From positions 1-7,517 of the forward strand of contig JBBSKG010000111.1 in the NCBI GenBank assembly GCA_038256565.1: DNA of 7,517 nucleotides. Reading direction: 5' to 3'. This document shows positions 1 through 6,235 of the stretch, one piece after another (the first letter of the stretch is position 1; each line of letters begins with the position of its first letter). Below the pieces are notes generated by a model, which worked only from the letters and a program-made list of their open reading frames with translations, searched no databases and had not been told where the DNA came from. The DNA is from JACOTK01 sp038256565. Lineage in GTDB: Bacteria; Actinomycetota; Acidimicrobiia; Acidimicrobiales; CADCSY01. Position numbers and translations under genes: made by a program.

Positions 1-105
1 ATCGAACGGACCTACCACCGACGCCGACGTCAAGCAGCCCTCGGCCGCTTGACCCCGATCGAGTTCGAAGCCATCATCAAACCCGCCGCCCATCAGGCGG
101 CCTAA
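1..105 (+). CDS. IS3-family transposase (OrfB), C-terminal tail, partial
   Basis: The window opens inside a reading frame that gives 34 residues before TAA (103-105). The visible tail contains IERTYHRRRRQAALGRLTP followed by IEFEA. This matches the end of the rve integrase core of IS3-family OrfB proteins, where a 'xxxYNxxRxHxxLGxxTPxEFE' segment carries the last part of the DDE catalytic fold. Such proteins cut and join the IS ends together with the OrfA product. The catalytic residues and start lie outside the window, so it is unknown whether the element is intact. Codons are strongly G/C-ending, unlike the genes after 1177, which fits a mobile origin. Family assignment is fairly secure; subgroup is not. 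Confidence 0.75.
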   Translation: MERTYHRRRRQAALGRLTPIEFEAIIKPAAHQAA

Positions 106-112
106 CCCAACC

Positions 113-137
113 TGTCACCAGATCGTGCAGCAGACCC
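113..137 (+). repeat. Possible right terminal inverted repeat of the IS3 element
   Basis: A few bases after the OrfB stop there is a TGTCACC segment followed by GTGCAGCAGACCC. From memory, actinobacterial IS3-family elements often end in a similar TGTCA...TGCAGCAG-type sequence shortly after the transposase stop. The partner left repeat is outside the window, so this is an inference from position and resemblance only. Confidence 0.3.
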
Positions 138-209
138 ATCCTCCACTGCAGAAGGCATCGTCATAATGGTCAATTCCAGTCTCGCCCCGTGAATCGGATA
201 ACAACATCA

Positions 210-356
210 CTGGTCTCACTTGACCCTGACACACAGGGGTTCAACGCCCTCGTCATCTCCGCCAACACCGTCTTCGTCCTTCAGGAAGACCCCGCCATCC
301 TCGCGCGAGCCCGCACCGCCGTGGAACGCGCACTCGCCGCCGCCACACCCGCCTGA
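210..356 (+). pseudogene. Unrecognised C-terminal coding fragment
   Basis: This frame ends at TGA 354-356. It reads LVSLDPDTQGFNALVISANT, then VFVLQEDPAILARARTAVER, then ALAAATPA. Third positions are almost all G or C, and the sequence mixes a hydrophobic stretch (ALVISANTVFVL) with a regular helix-like tail, so it looks like real protein rather than a shadow. The overlapping Ser/Pro-rich frame (220-477) and the minus-strand frame look like shadows. No good start is visible; the frame stays open upstream to about 123 but loses coding character before 210. It lies between two transposase remnants and is probably the 3' end of a gene destroyed by insertion or deletion. I do not recognise the family. 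Confidence 0.4.
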
Positions 357-394
357 GTGGGATGGCAAGCCCGACACCGACGAGGTCGCCCCGG

Positions 395-854
395 CGTCTG
401 GTCGTGCGGCCGCACCCGCCTCGTTGACACGACACAAGCAGCGCTCTGGCCCGACTGGCGCCACCACGCGTTCTTGACCGACCTCGACGGCGACACCATT
501 ACCCTCGACAAGTTCCACCGCCACCACGCCGTCGTCGAACTCGCGATCCGCGACCTCAAAGAAGGTGCCGGTCTCGAACGCGTCCCCTCCGGACAGTTTT
601 TCGCCAACGCGGCATGGCTCGCGTGCGCGGTGCTCGCCCACAACCTGATCCGCTGGAGCGCCAGCCTCGGTGGCGTCACCCCCGACGGTGAACTGACCGT
701 CGAGCGCACCATCCGCACCCGACTCATCGCTCTCCCAGGCCGCGTCGTGAACCGCAGCGGGTAACACACACTGCGACTCCCTGCCCGATGGCCATGGGCA
801 GACGCGTTCCTCACCGTGATCGCACGACTACGCGCGATCCCACAGCTCGCCTGA
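395..854 (+). pseudogene. IS1380-family transposase, decayed C-terminal remnant
   Basis: The frame that starts at GTG 357 contains LWPDWRHHAFLTDLDGD, then HHAVVELAIRDLKEGAGLE and ANAAWLACAVLAHNLIRW. These are the hallmark C-terminal blocks of IS1380-type DDE transposases; the Glu of the VELAIRDLKEG block is the usual third acidic catalytic residue. Two lesions are visible. Near 395-413 the expected RLVVRRTRLV reading needs a frame change: RLVVR is in the frame of 395 and TRLVDTT in the frame of 414, consistent with one extra C. At 762-764 a TAA interrupts the frame, after which LRLPARWPWADAFLTVIARL continues in the same frame to TGA 852-854. The N-terminal two thirds are missing. It cannot encode an active transposase. 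Confidence 0.8.
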
Positions 855-1051
855 ACACCGAGCAGCCCGTGATCAGATCTACGCCACTGCCGGGGCGGAG
901 CCATGCCAAGACGCCACGCGAAACGCGTTCCGCGCTGGTTGAGCGAGCGACTTCGCTGTCGACACAACGATCACCACCCGATCAAGAGCCTCATCACCGT
1001 CGCTGCGACCCCAACCCACGGTCCCAACTCCAAATCGGTGGATCGAGGCTA
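855..1051. other. Non-coding 3' flank of the IS1380 remnant
   Basis: About 200 bases follow the transposase tail with no convincing reading frame. The composition stays GC-rich like the transposase. The AAATCGGTGGATCGAGGCTA segment at 1032-1051 resembles my recollection of right ends of actinobacterial IS1380 elements, so the element probably extends to here. No partner left end is present to prove it. Confidence 0.35.
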
Positions 1052-1169
1052 AGAGCCCCAGCGACCCGGTGGGGCTCCATTAGATACAGGGCGCTGTTTT
1101 GTCAGACGAAGACTGGCAAAACGAGTCGTATTGTTCGGACAAGGTGATCTATCCGCCGAACCTCTAAGG
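1052..1169 (+). repeat. Two-hairpin palindromic element, copy A (divergent)
   Basis: This is the most diverged of three copies of a ~117-bp element and is 118 nt long, with one extra base near 1091-1094. Hairpin 1 (1053-1077) is a perfect 8-bp stem, GAGCCCCA/TGGGGCTC with a 9-nt loop. Hairpin 2 (1096-1122) pairs GTTTTGTCAG with CTGGCAAAAC, including one G.T wobble, around the loop ACGAAGA. Between them it shares ATTAGATACAGGG with the other copies' ATTAAATACAGGC-type spacer. The right end CTCTAAGG matches copy B, with 17 of 21 final bases identical and all four differences transitions. After the indel the peptide frame keeps SDEDWQNES and ends at TAA 1165-1167. Its left edge directly touches the IS1380 remnant, and its right end provides the Shine-Dalgarno of the next gene. 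Confidence 0.7.
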
Positions 1170-1170
1170 T
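1166..1170 (+). promoter_or_regulatory. Ribosome binding site of the dehydrogenase, made from the end of repeat A
   Basis: AAGGT lies 6-7 nt before ATG 1177, good Shine-Dalgarno spacing. Its AAGG is the last four bases of repeat copy A, as shown by alignment with copy B, which also ends TCTAAGG. The spacing supports 1177 as the true start. Confidence 0.6.
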
Positions 1171-1176
1171 GCGCTC

Positions 1177-1941
1177 ATGGATATCAACGGAGCAGGAGCA
1201 ATCATTTCGGGCGGGGCTTCAGGGCTTGGTGAAGCGACTTCGCGGACCCTTGCGGCTGCTGGTGCAAAAGTTACGATTGCCGACCTAAATGAAGACAAAG
1301 GCAAAGCGCTTGCCGAAGAAATTGGCGGGCAGTTTGTCAAGACCGACGTGTCTGACGAAAATTCGGTTACTGCTGCGGTCGAAGCTGCTGTTTCAAACGG
1401 TGCTCCGTTGCGCATTGCCGTGAGTTGCGCAGGCATTGGTTGGGCGTCACGTGTGATTGGTCGTGATGGTTCCCCTCACTCGCTCGGACCATTCCAAAAA
1501 GTTCTTGAGGTCAACCTCATTGGCACTTTTAACATGATGCGTATTGCCGCATCAGCCATCTCGGCAACTGAGCCAATGGTCGATGGTGAGCGTGGCGTCA
1601 TCGTTAACACTGCATCGGTTGCTGCATTCGACGGCCAGATTGGCCAACTTGCCTATTCGGCTTCAAAGGGTGGTGTCGTGGGCATGACTCTTCCCGCCGC
1701 TCGCGACCTAGCGCCTGTTGGTATTCGAGTTTGCACTATCGCCCCTGGGCTATTTGATACTCCGCTTCTAGGGCTTTTGCCGCCCGATCAGCGTGGTGCT
1801 TTGTCTAAGGACGTAGTTTTTCCTAAGCGTCTTGGACATGCTGTTGAGTACGGTCACTTAGTCAAGACGATCGTCGAAAACGGTTATTTCAACGCCGAGG
1901 TCTTCCGTCTCGACGGCGGGCTTCGTATGCCCCCTAAATAA
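1177..1941 (+). CDS. SDR-family 3-hydroxyacyl-CoA dehydrogenase type-2-like (HSD10-like)
   Basis: The protein has 254 residues, the usual length for a classical short-chain dehydrogenase. The Rossmann motif SGGASGLG is at residues 11-18, and Asp36 after the second strand (TIADL) indicates preference for NAD(H). SCAG at 83-86 replaces the common NNAG. The catalytic tetrad is visible as Asn113, Ser147 (NTASVAA), Tyr160 and Lys164 (YSASK). APGLFDTPLL at 189-198 and the C-terminal FRLDGGLRMPPK strongly resemble HSD17B10 and bacterial 3-hydroxy-2-methylbutyryl-CoA or 3-hydroxyacyl-CoA dehydrogenases. These oxidise 3-hydroxyacyl-CoA to 3-ketoacyl-CoA in beta-oxidation or isoleucine breakdown, in the cytoplasm. 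The exact substrate is inferred. The gene stands alone between repeat copies A (7 nt upstream) and B (16 nt downstream). GC content is lower than in the IS debris before it. Confidence 0.88.
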   Translation: MDINGAGAIISGGASGLGEATSRTLAAAGAKVTIADLNEDKGKALAEEIGGQFVKTDVSDENSVTAAVEAAVSNGAPLRIAVSCAGIGWASRVIGRDGSPHSLGPFQKVLEVNLIGTFNMMRIAASAISATEPMVDGERGVIVNTASVAAFDGQIGQLAYSASKGGVVGMTLPAARDLAPVGIRVCTIAPGLFDTPLLGLLPPDQRGALSKDVVFPKRLGHAVEYGHLVKTIVENGYFNAEVFRLDGGLRMPPK

Positions 1942-1957
1942 GCTCGCAACTCCTGTA

Positions 1958-2074
1958 AGAGCGTCCGCCGATAGACGGTGCTCAATTAAATACAGGCCCT
2001 GTTATTCCAGTCTGTGACTGGAATAACAAATCTTTGGCACACGCAAGGTGCGCCTATTCGCTGAGCTTCTAAGG
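1958..2074 (+). repeat. Two-hairpin palindromic element, copy B
   Basis: This 117-bp copy aligns without gaps to copy C, with about 92 of 117 positions identical by hand count. Hairpin 1 (1959-1983) pairs GAGC with GCTC and CCGCC with GACGG, with one mismatch and a bulge. Hairpin 2 (2000-2028) is a perfect 13-bp stem, TGTTATTCCAGTC/GACTGGAATAACA, with a TGT loop. The frame matching the argS-embedded copy is open from GAG 1959 to TAA 2070-2072. It keeps ERPPI, GAQ, T-PV, DW-N, SLAH and SLS. A stop (TAA 1956-1958) lies immediately upstream in this frame and no start is seen, so this copy is probably untranslated. Hairpin 2 could act as a weak terminator for the dehydrogenase, but no T-tract follows. 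Confidence 0.85.
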
Positions 2075-2176
2075 ATTTCGGTCCTGATAAACCTCGACTT
2101 GGCACTTGGTGCCTGTCATGCTGTTTTCTGGGTCTTACCCCAGGTGATGGTTGTGACCCAGAGGGGAAGAGCGTCC
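2075..2176. promoter_or_regulatory. Leader region of the GGDEF-EAL gene
   Basis: With repeat B, this forms a 235-nt gap between the dehydrogenase stop and the next start. It contains a small inverted repeat, GGCAC-TTG-GTGCC (2101-2113). I see no convincing -35/-10 pair. GAGGGGAAG at 2161-2169 is a strong Shine-Dalgarno about 8-10 nt from ATG 2177 and decides the start chosen for the next gene. The frame of that gene is open further up, to GTG 2048 inside repeat B, so an N-terminal extension of 43 residues cannot be excluded. Confidence 0.45.
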
Positions 2177-5100
2177 ATGAGCCAGGAGTGGTCAGAGCTT
2201 GGACTTACACTTGTCGGAGACAGAGAGGACAAGCCATTTGAATTGTCTGAAATTTGGAAAGAAGTTTTTTTAGGTGCCGACTCAGATGTAGTGGAAGATT
2301 TTCTTAAAACGTCAGCTACCAAGAACGCAGTGGTTTTAGCTGCAGGGTGTGATGTTTTTGAAGTCGTAAAGGTCTACGGAGAAATTTCTCCTCAGGGAAA
2401 TGATTTGCAACGAGTGTCTGATGCCGTGCTCCAAGCAGGGGAGCCGATCATCGTCGCTGATTATGGGGTAGGTGCTCCGGTAGTGATCGAGGGGTCGATT
2501 GTTGGGGTTGTGGTACTTCTTGGTCCAGAGTTTGGTGAAGGGGTAGACCAGCCCGAAATCGTTGTTTCTCATATAGCGCATTTGATTTCTGTGCTTATAG
2601 AGCGAGAGACATTTCGAGTCGAACGCGATATCGCTGATCAGCAACGCCATGACATTGGTGAACGGTTGCGTGCACTTCTTGAAACAGATCTCGAAGGAGC
2701 AGCTTTTGTCGATGCAGAAGGTTTCGTGAGGTTCGCTAACGACCGCTTTATTGAGATCTTGGGTAAGAACCGAGGCGAAATAATGAACGGAGCAGTTTTC
2801 GATATTTTGCTCCCAGTGCATCGCGAGACTGTTTCGGCAATGCTTGATCTCAGCAAACAAGGGGTGGCCGAGCGTTATGTCGGCCAATTCCATAGCAGCG
2901 ACACAGAAGTTCGATGGCTAGAGATTGAGGTCAGCCCTATCCATGATGGTGAGAGCGGACCGGTTGGTTCGTGGGTCGTTGTAGCCGACGTTTCTGACCA
3001 GAAGAAAAATGAAGAGGCTCTGTTGGCCTCAGAACGATGGTTTCGGGCGCTCGTTGACCAATCTGACGATTACATCGTCGTTCTTGATATCGATGGAACC
3101 ATTCGGTATATGTCGCCATCGTCCGAACGATTTCTAGGCCCCGTGATGGCGAGCGTCCCAGGGCATAACGCTTTTACTTTCATCCATCCTGATGACGTCA
3201 ATCAGGTTATGGCTATATTTGCTGATCTGTTACAAGAACCAGGAGGCCAGCGGCACCTGTCTTATCGCAGCATTGCGCCTGATGGTTTGTGGAGATACAG
3301 CGAGGTAGTGGCGACGAACTTGTTTAATGACCCCGACGTTGGGGGCATGGTTGTTAACTCTCGCGACATCACCGCTCGTCGTCGCTTTGAGCGACTTGTC
3401 AGTGGCCAGGCGGAAGTGCTCGAGATGGTGGTAAACCGAGAGTCCGTCTCTGACTCCCTTGCAGCCATTGCAGCCATGGTAGAAGAGGCTTTACAAGATT
3501 CGACCTGTCAGATCTGTCTGGTATCTAGTGAAACCGGTCGACTTGAGACCGTGGCGGCACCAAGCTTGTCGTCAGGGTTTTGTGAGATTTCTGACGCGCT
3601 ACTCAACGGTATCGACTTGGCAGGTCAGGCTCTGGCTGAACCTATTCTGATGGCTCAAGACCCGCTGTGGGCGAAAATTAAGGTAATTCCTGGAGGAGAG
3701 CTATTTACTCGATGCAACGTCGTGCCTCTTGGCGGCATCGGTTCTGATTCCACGCAGGGGGTCATGTTCGTTTATCGCCGTGAGCCATTTTTAGTGCTTC
3801 ATGAAGATGACCCCCAAACACTTGATCGCGTTCGTTCATTGTCTCAAGTGGTGATTCAGCGGACTCAGGCTGAAGAAGCTTTGGCTCATCAGTCGACCCA
3901 TGACCCCTTAACGGGCCTAGCCAATAGAATTTTGTTATTTGAAGGCCTTGAGCATGCTCTCGCACGGGCTCGTCGTAAGTTCTCAATGTTGGGCGTTTTG
4001 TTTCTCGACGTTGATCGTTTCAAGTTGGTAAACGACAGCTTGGGCCACGCTGCGGGCGACTTAGTATTAACCGAGTTGGCACAGCGACTTACATCTGCGG
4101 TACGTCCGTTTGATGTGATGGCTCGATTCGGTGGTGACGAGTTTGTCGTCATTTGTGAAGAGATTGGCCACCCTGCTGAGGTAACAGCTATTGCTGAGCG
4201 CATAGCTGATGTCATGCGCTCACCTATGGAACTTGCTGGCCGTGAGTACTTTCTCAACGTGAGCATCGGCATTGCCCTTGATGTAGGTGGGGTTAGTGGT
4301 CCTGAAGCATTGTTGCGCGATGCCGACACGGCGATGTATCGAGCTAAAGACCGCGGCGGCAATTGCTATGAGGTATTCGACCGGACCTTGCGTCGCCAAG
4401 CACGTGAGCGCTTGGAAATGGAAGGGGGGCTTCGAAGGGCACTTGAGAGAGACGAACTTTTTGTTGTCTATCAACCAGTCGTGAATCTTCCAGAGACAGA
4501 GGTGGTTGGTTACGAGGCATTAGTACGTTGGGCACACCCTGATGAGGGTCTGCGGCTTCCTGACCGCTTTATTTCCCTTGCTGAAGAGACCGGGCTGATG
4601 AGCCCAATCGGTGCCTACGTGCTTGCAACTTCTTGCAAACAGGCCGCTGACTGGGAACAGCAGTGCAATGGTTCCACGCCGCCTTGGGTGTCGGTCAATC
4701 TGTCTCCGCGCCAACTAGATGACAGTACGATTGTGCAGACCGTTGCTAATGCTTTGGAGGCGAGCGGACTTGACCCTTCCCTCTTGTGCTTGGAAATAAC
4801 TGAGAGCGCTGCAATGGACGAGTCACCAGCCACTGTCAGGACGCTTCAAGCCTTGCACACTCTCGGTGTTCGACTGGCGATCGATGACTTTGGAAGTGGG
4901 TATTCTTCGCTGGCATATCTCAAGCACATGCCGGTCGACACCATCAAGATCGATCGTTCACTCATCGCTGGCTTGGGTTCGGACCCAGCTGATGCAGCGA
5001 TTGTGGGGGCGGTCATAACTATGGCAGAAACTCTTGGCATAGATGTGGTGGTTGAAGGGGTGGAAACTCCAGAACAAGTAACTGAATTGATTGCTCTTTC

Positions 5101-5212
5101 GTGTCCGCTTGCTCAGGGCTTTTATTTCGGGGTCCCGACTCCATCTGAGACTTTGTTTGGTGCTCCCACGTCTTCTAAAGCCAACAAGACAGCTGAGTCG
5201 TCTGCCGATTGA
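2177..5212 (+). CDS. GAF/PAS/PAS/GAF-like/GGDEF/EAL cyclic-di-GMP protein
   Basis: From ATG 2177 the protein has 1,011 residues. A GAF-like region (~45-150) ends in a helical ERETFRVERD linker. PAS 1 is at ~165-275 and PAS 2 at ~285-405 (ends NSRDITARRR). A second GAF-like region covers ~405-565. The GGDEF domain (~570-735) starts HDPLTGLANR and has RFGGDEF with GGDEF at 652-656, plus an RxxD inhibitory site (RPFD, 643-646). The EAL domain (~750-1000) has EAL 780-782, VNLSPRQL, LEITES, DDFGSG 903-908, KIDR, EGVE 960-963 and QGFYF from 980. All expected metal-binding and catalytic residues appear present, so it could both make c-di-GMP from two GTP and hydrolyse it to pGpG; many such hybrids use only one activity in vivo. 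No confident membrane segment follows the ATG, so it is probably a cytoplasmic sensor with unknown ligands. Its stop is 3 nt from the stop of the convergent next gene. Confidence 0.92.
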   Translation: MSQEWSELGLTLVGDREDKPFELSEIWKEVFLGADSDVVEDFLKTSATKNAVVLAAGCDVFEVVKVYGEISPQGNDLQRVSDAVLQAGEPIIVADYGVGAPVVIEGSIVGVVVLLGPEFGEGVDQPEIVVSHIAHLISVLIERETFRVERDIADQQRHDIGERLRALLETDLEGAAFVDAEGFVRFANDRFIEILGKNRGEIMNGAVFDILLPVHRETVSAMLDLSKQGVAERYVGQFHSSDTEVRWLEIEVSPIHDGESGPVGSWVVVADVSDQKKNEEALLASERWFRALVDQSDDYIVVLDIDGTIRYMSPSSERFLGPVMASVPGHNAFTFIHPDDVNQVMAIFADLLQEPGGQRHLSYRSIAPDGLWRYSEVVATNLFNDPDVGGMVVNSRDITARRRFERLVSGQAEVLEMVVNRESVSDSLAAIAAMVEEALQDSTCQICLVSSETGRLETVAAPSLSSGFCEISDALLNGIDLAGQALAEPILMAQDPLWAKIKVIPGGELFTRCNVVPLGGIGSDSTQGVMFVYRREPFLVLHEDDPQTLDRVRSLSQVVIQRTQAEEALAHQSTHDPLTGLANRILLFEGLEHALARARRKFSMLGVLFLDVDRFKLVNDSLGHAAGDLVLTELAQRLTSAVRPFDVMARFGGDEFVVICEEIGHPAEVTAIAERIADVMRSPMELAGREYFLNVSIGIALDVGGVSGPEALLRDADTAMYRAKDRGGNCYEVFDRTLRRQARERLEMEGGLRRALERDELFVVYQPVVNLPETEVVGYEALVRWAHPDEGLRLPDRFISLAEETGLMSPIGAYVLATSCKQAADWEQQCNGSTPPWVSVNLSPRQLDDSTIVQTVANALEASGLDPSLLCLEITESAAMDESPATVRTLQALHTLGVRLAIDDFGSGYSSLAYLKHMPVDTIKIDRSLIAGLGSDPADAAIVGAVITMAETLGIDVVVEGVETPEQVTELIALSCPLAQGFYFGVPTPSETLFGAPTSSKANKTAESSAD

Positions 5213-5215
5213 GTG

Positions 5216-6127
5216 TTATCCGCTGGGGCTCTTATCGCTCAATAAATCGGCGAAGGCTATTTCAAGTGTCGGATGCTTAAAGGCATAACCGGAACTAACA
5301 AGCTTTTCTGGAAGCACCTTTGCGCTTGACATCAACAGCGATTCAACCAGTTCACTGCCAAGTATGAGCTTTGGGGCAAGCGGTGGAATGGGCAATATCG
5401 CTGGGCGGTGAAGTGCTTGGCCGAGGCGGTGAGCGAAATCACCATTGGTTACTGGTTCGGGTGCTGTGAGATTTATTGGACCCGAGACGTCGGAATCTAA
5501 TAGATGCAAGATGGCCCCAATCTCGTCGGTGAGTGATATCCAAGAAAACCATTGGCGACCATTGCCGACGCGGCCGCCTAGTCCGAGACGAAATAGCGGA
5601 AGTTGTTTAGCTAAAGCCCCGCCATCAGGACTCAACACAACTCCGGTACGCAAGTGAACAACCCGAATGCCAACATCGGCGGCAGGCTGGGTGGCGTGTT
5701 CCCAGTCTCTGGTTACCTCGGCTAGAAAACCATCTCCTGCAGGCTTGGTTTCGTCGAGTTCTTCGTTGCTTCGGTCACCGTAGAAACCAATGGCTGAACC
5801 GTTTAGAAGGACCTTTGGCAGAGGGTCGAGTTTTGCCAAGGTGGTGGCAAGCAGGGTGGTGCCATCGACTCGGCTGTCACGAATGCGACGTTTTTGTTCG
5901 GTTGACCAACGTTTCGTCTGAATGCCTTCGCCTGCCAAATTGATCACAGCCTCGACGCCTTGCAGCGTTTCTACGTCGATCTCACCAGCCGCTGGGTTCC
6001 AATAAACCTGATTGGGGTCAGTTGTCGGGGTTCTAACCATTCGTCGAACTTTGTGCCCAGCGTGTTGGAGTGCTTCGACCAGTGCGTTTCCGATGAGTCC
6101 GGTTGATCCAGTAACTGCGACGTCCAT
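5216..6127 (-). CDS. TIGR01777/YfcH-type NAD-dependent epimerase-like protein
   Basis: The minus-strand product has 303 residues, the usual length for the TIGR01777 branch of extended/atypical SDR proteins. The N-terminal nucleotide-binding loop TGSTGLIG is at 6-13. Family blocks follow: VINLAGE (61-67), W-x-x-x-x-K-x-x-I-x-x-S-R (74-86), NGSAIGFYGDR (109-119), LRTGVVLSPDGG (159-170), QWFSWISLTDEIG (192-204) and VLPEKLVSSGYAFKHPTL (271-288). These proteins bind NAD(P), but the substrate of bacterial members is generally unknown, so no reaction is claimed. AGAGAGG (complement of 6137-6143) is a good Shine-Dalgarno 9 nt before ATG at 6127. The gene is convergent with the GGDEF-EAL gene and divergent from argS. 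Confidence 0.9.
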   Translation of the reverse strand: MDVAVTGSTGLIGNALVEALQHAGHKVRRMVRTPTTDPNQVYWNPAAGEIDVETLQGVEAVINLAGEGIQTKRWSTEQKRRIRDSRVDGTTLLATTLAKLDPLPKVLLNGSAIGFYGDRSNEELDETKPAGDGFLAEVTRDWEHATQPAADVGIRVVHLRTGVVLSPDGGALAKQLPLFRLGLGGRVGNGRQWFSWISLTDEIGAILHLLDSDVSGPINLTAPEPVTNGDFAHRLGQALHRPAILPIPPLAPKLILGSELVESLLMSSAKVLPEKLVSSGYAFKHPTLEIAFADLLSDKSPSG

Positions 6128-6235
6128 GCGTGTCAGCCTCTCTTTGCAAATGTTGCGCTGCTAGGAATCATCACACGGCATCGCCGTGAACGTCCATCAT
6201 CGTGAAGATCCAGGCTTCATCGTAGGGTAGAGGCG
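6128..6235. promoter_or_regulatory. Divergent promoter region between epimerase-like gene and argS
   Basis: This 108-nt gap must hold the start signals for both genes unless they are read from further away. It contains a perfect dyad, CACGGC-ATC-GCCGTG (6174-6188), central to the gap, and a direct repeat CGTGAA at 6185-6190 and 6201-6206. Either could be an operator, but no regulator can be named. I see no strong -35/-10 consensus on either strand. Upstream of argS, AGGG (6224-6227) at 8 nt spacing is the likelier Shine-Dalgarno; AGAGG (6229-6233) is too close. Confidence 0.4.

Noticed and set aside
216..767. 183-residue minus-strand reading frame
   Set aside because: It lies opposite the IS1380 remnant, whose plus-strand frame has clear transposase motifs; the minus frame is a GC-rich shadow.
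788..1147. 119-residue plus-strand frame starting at ATG 788
   Set aside because: The start overlaps the transposase tail in another frame. The product is Arg/Thr-rich low-quality sequence and crosses the IS end and repeat A without any family motif.
2000..2028. Hairpin 2 of repeat B as a rho-independent terminator
   Set aside because: The stem is strong, but it is AT-rich with no following T-tract, and the same hairpin occurs inside argS where termination would be harmful. Kept only as a weak possibility.
1052..2074. Repeats as integron attC recombination sites around a gene cassette
   Set aside because: The hairpin arms begin GTT and end AAC on the outside. attC sites have the opposite layout (RYYYAAC outside left, GTTRRRY outside right). 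No integrase gene is visible, and copy C lies inside argS.
2336..2893. 185-residue minus-strand frame opposite the GGDEF-EAL gene
   Set aside because: The plus strand encodes a continuous PAS-containing protein here; the minus frame shows no motif and is a shadow.
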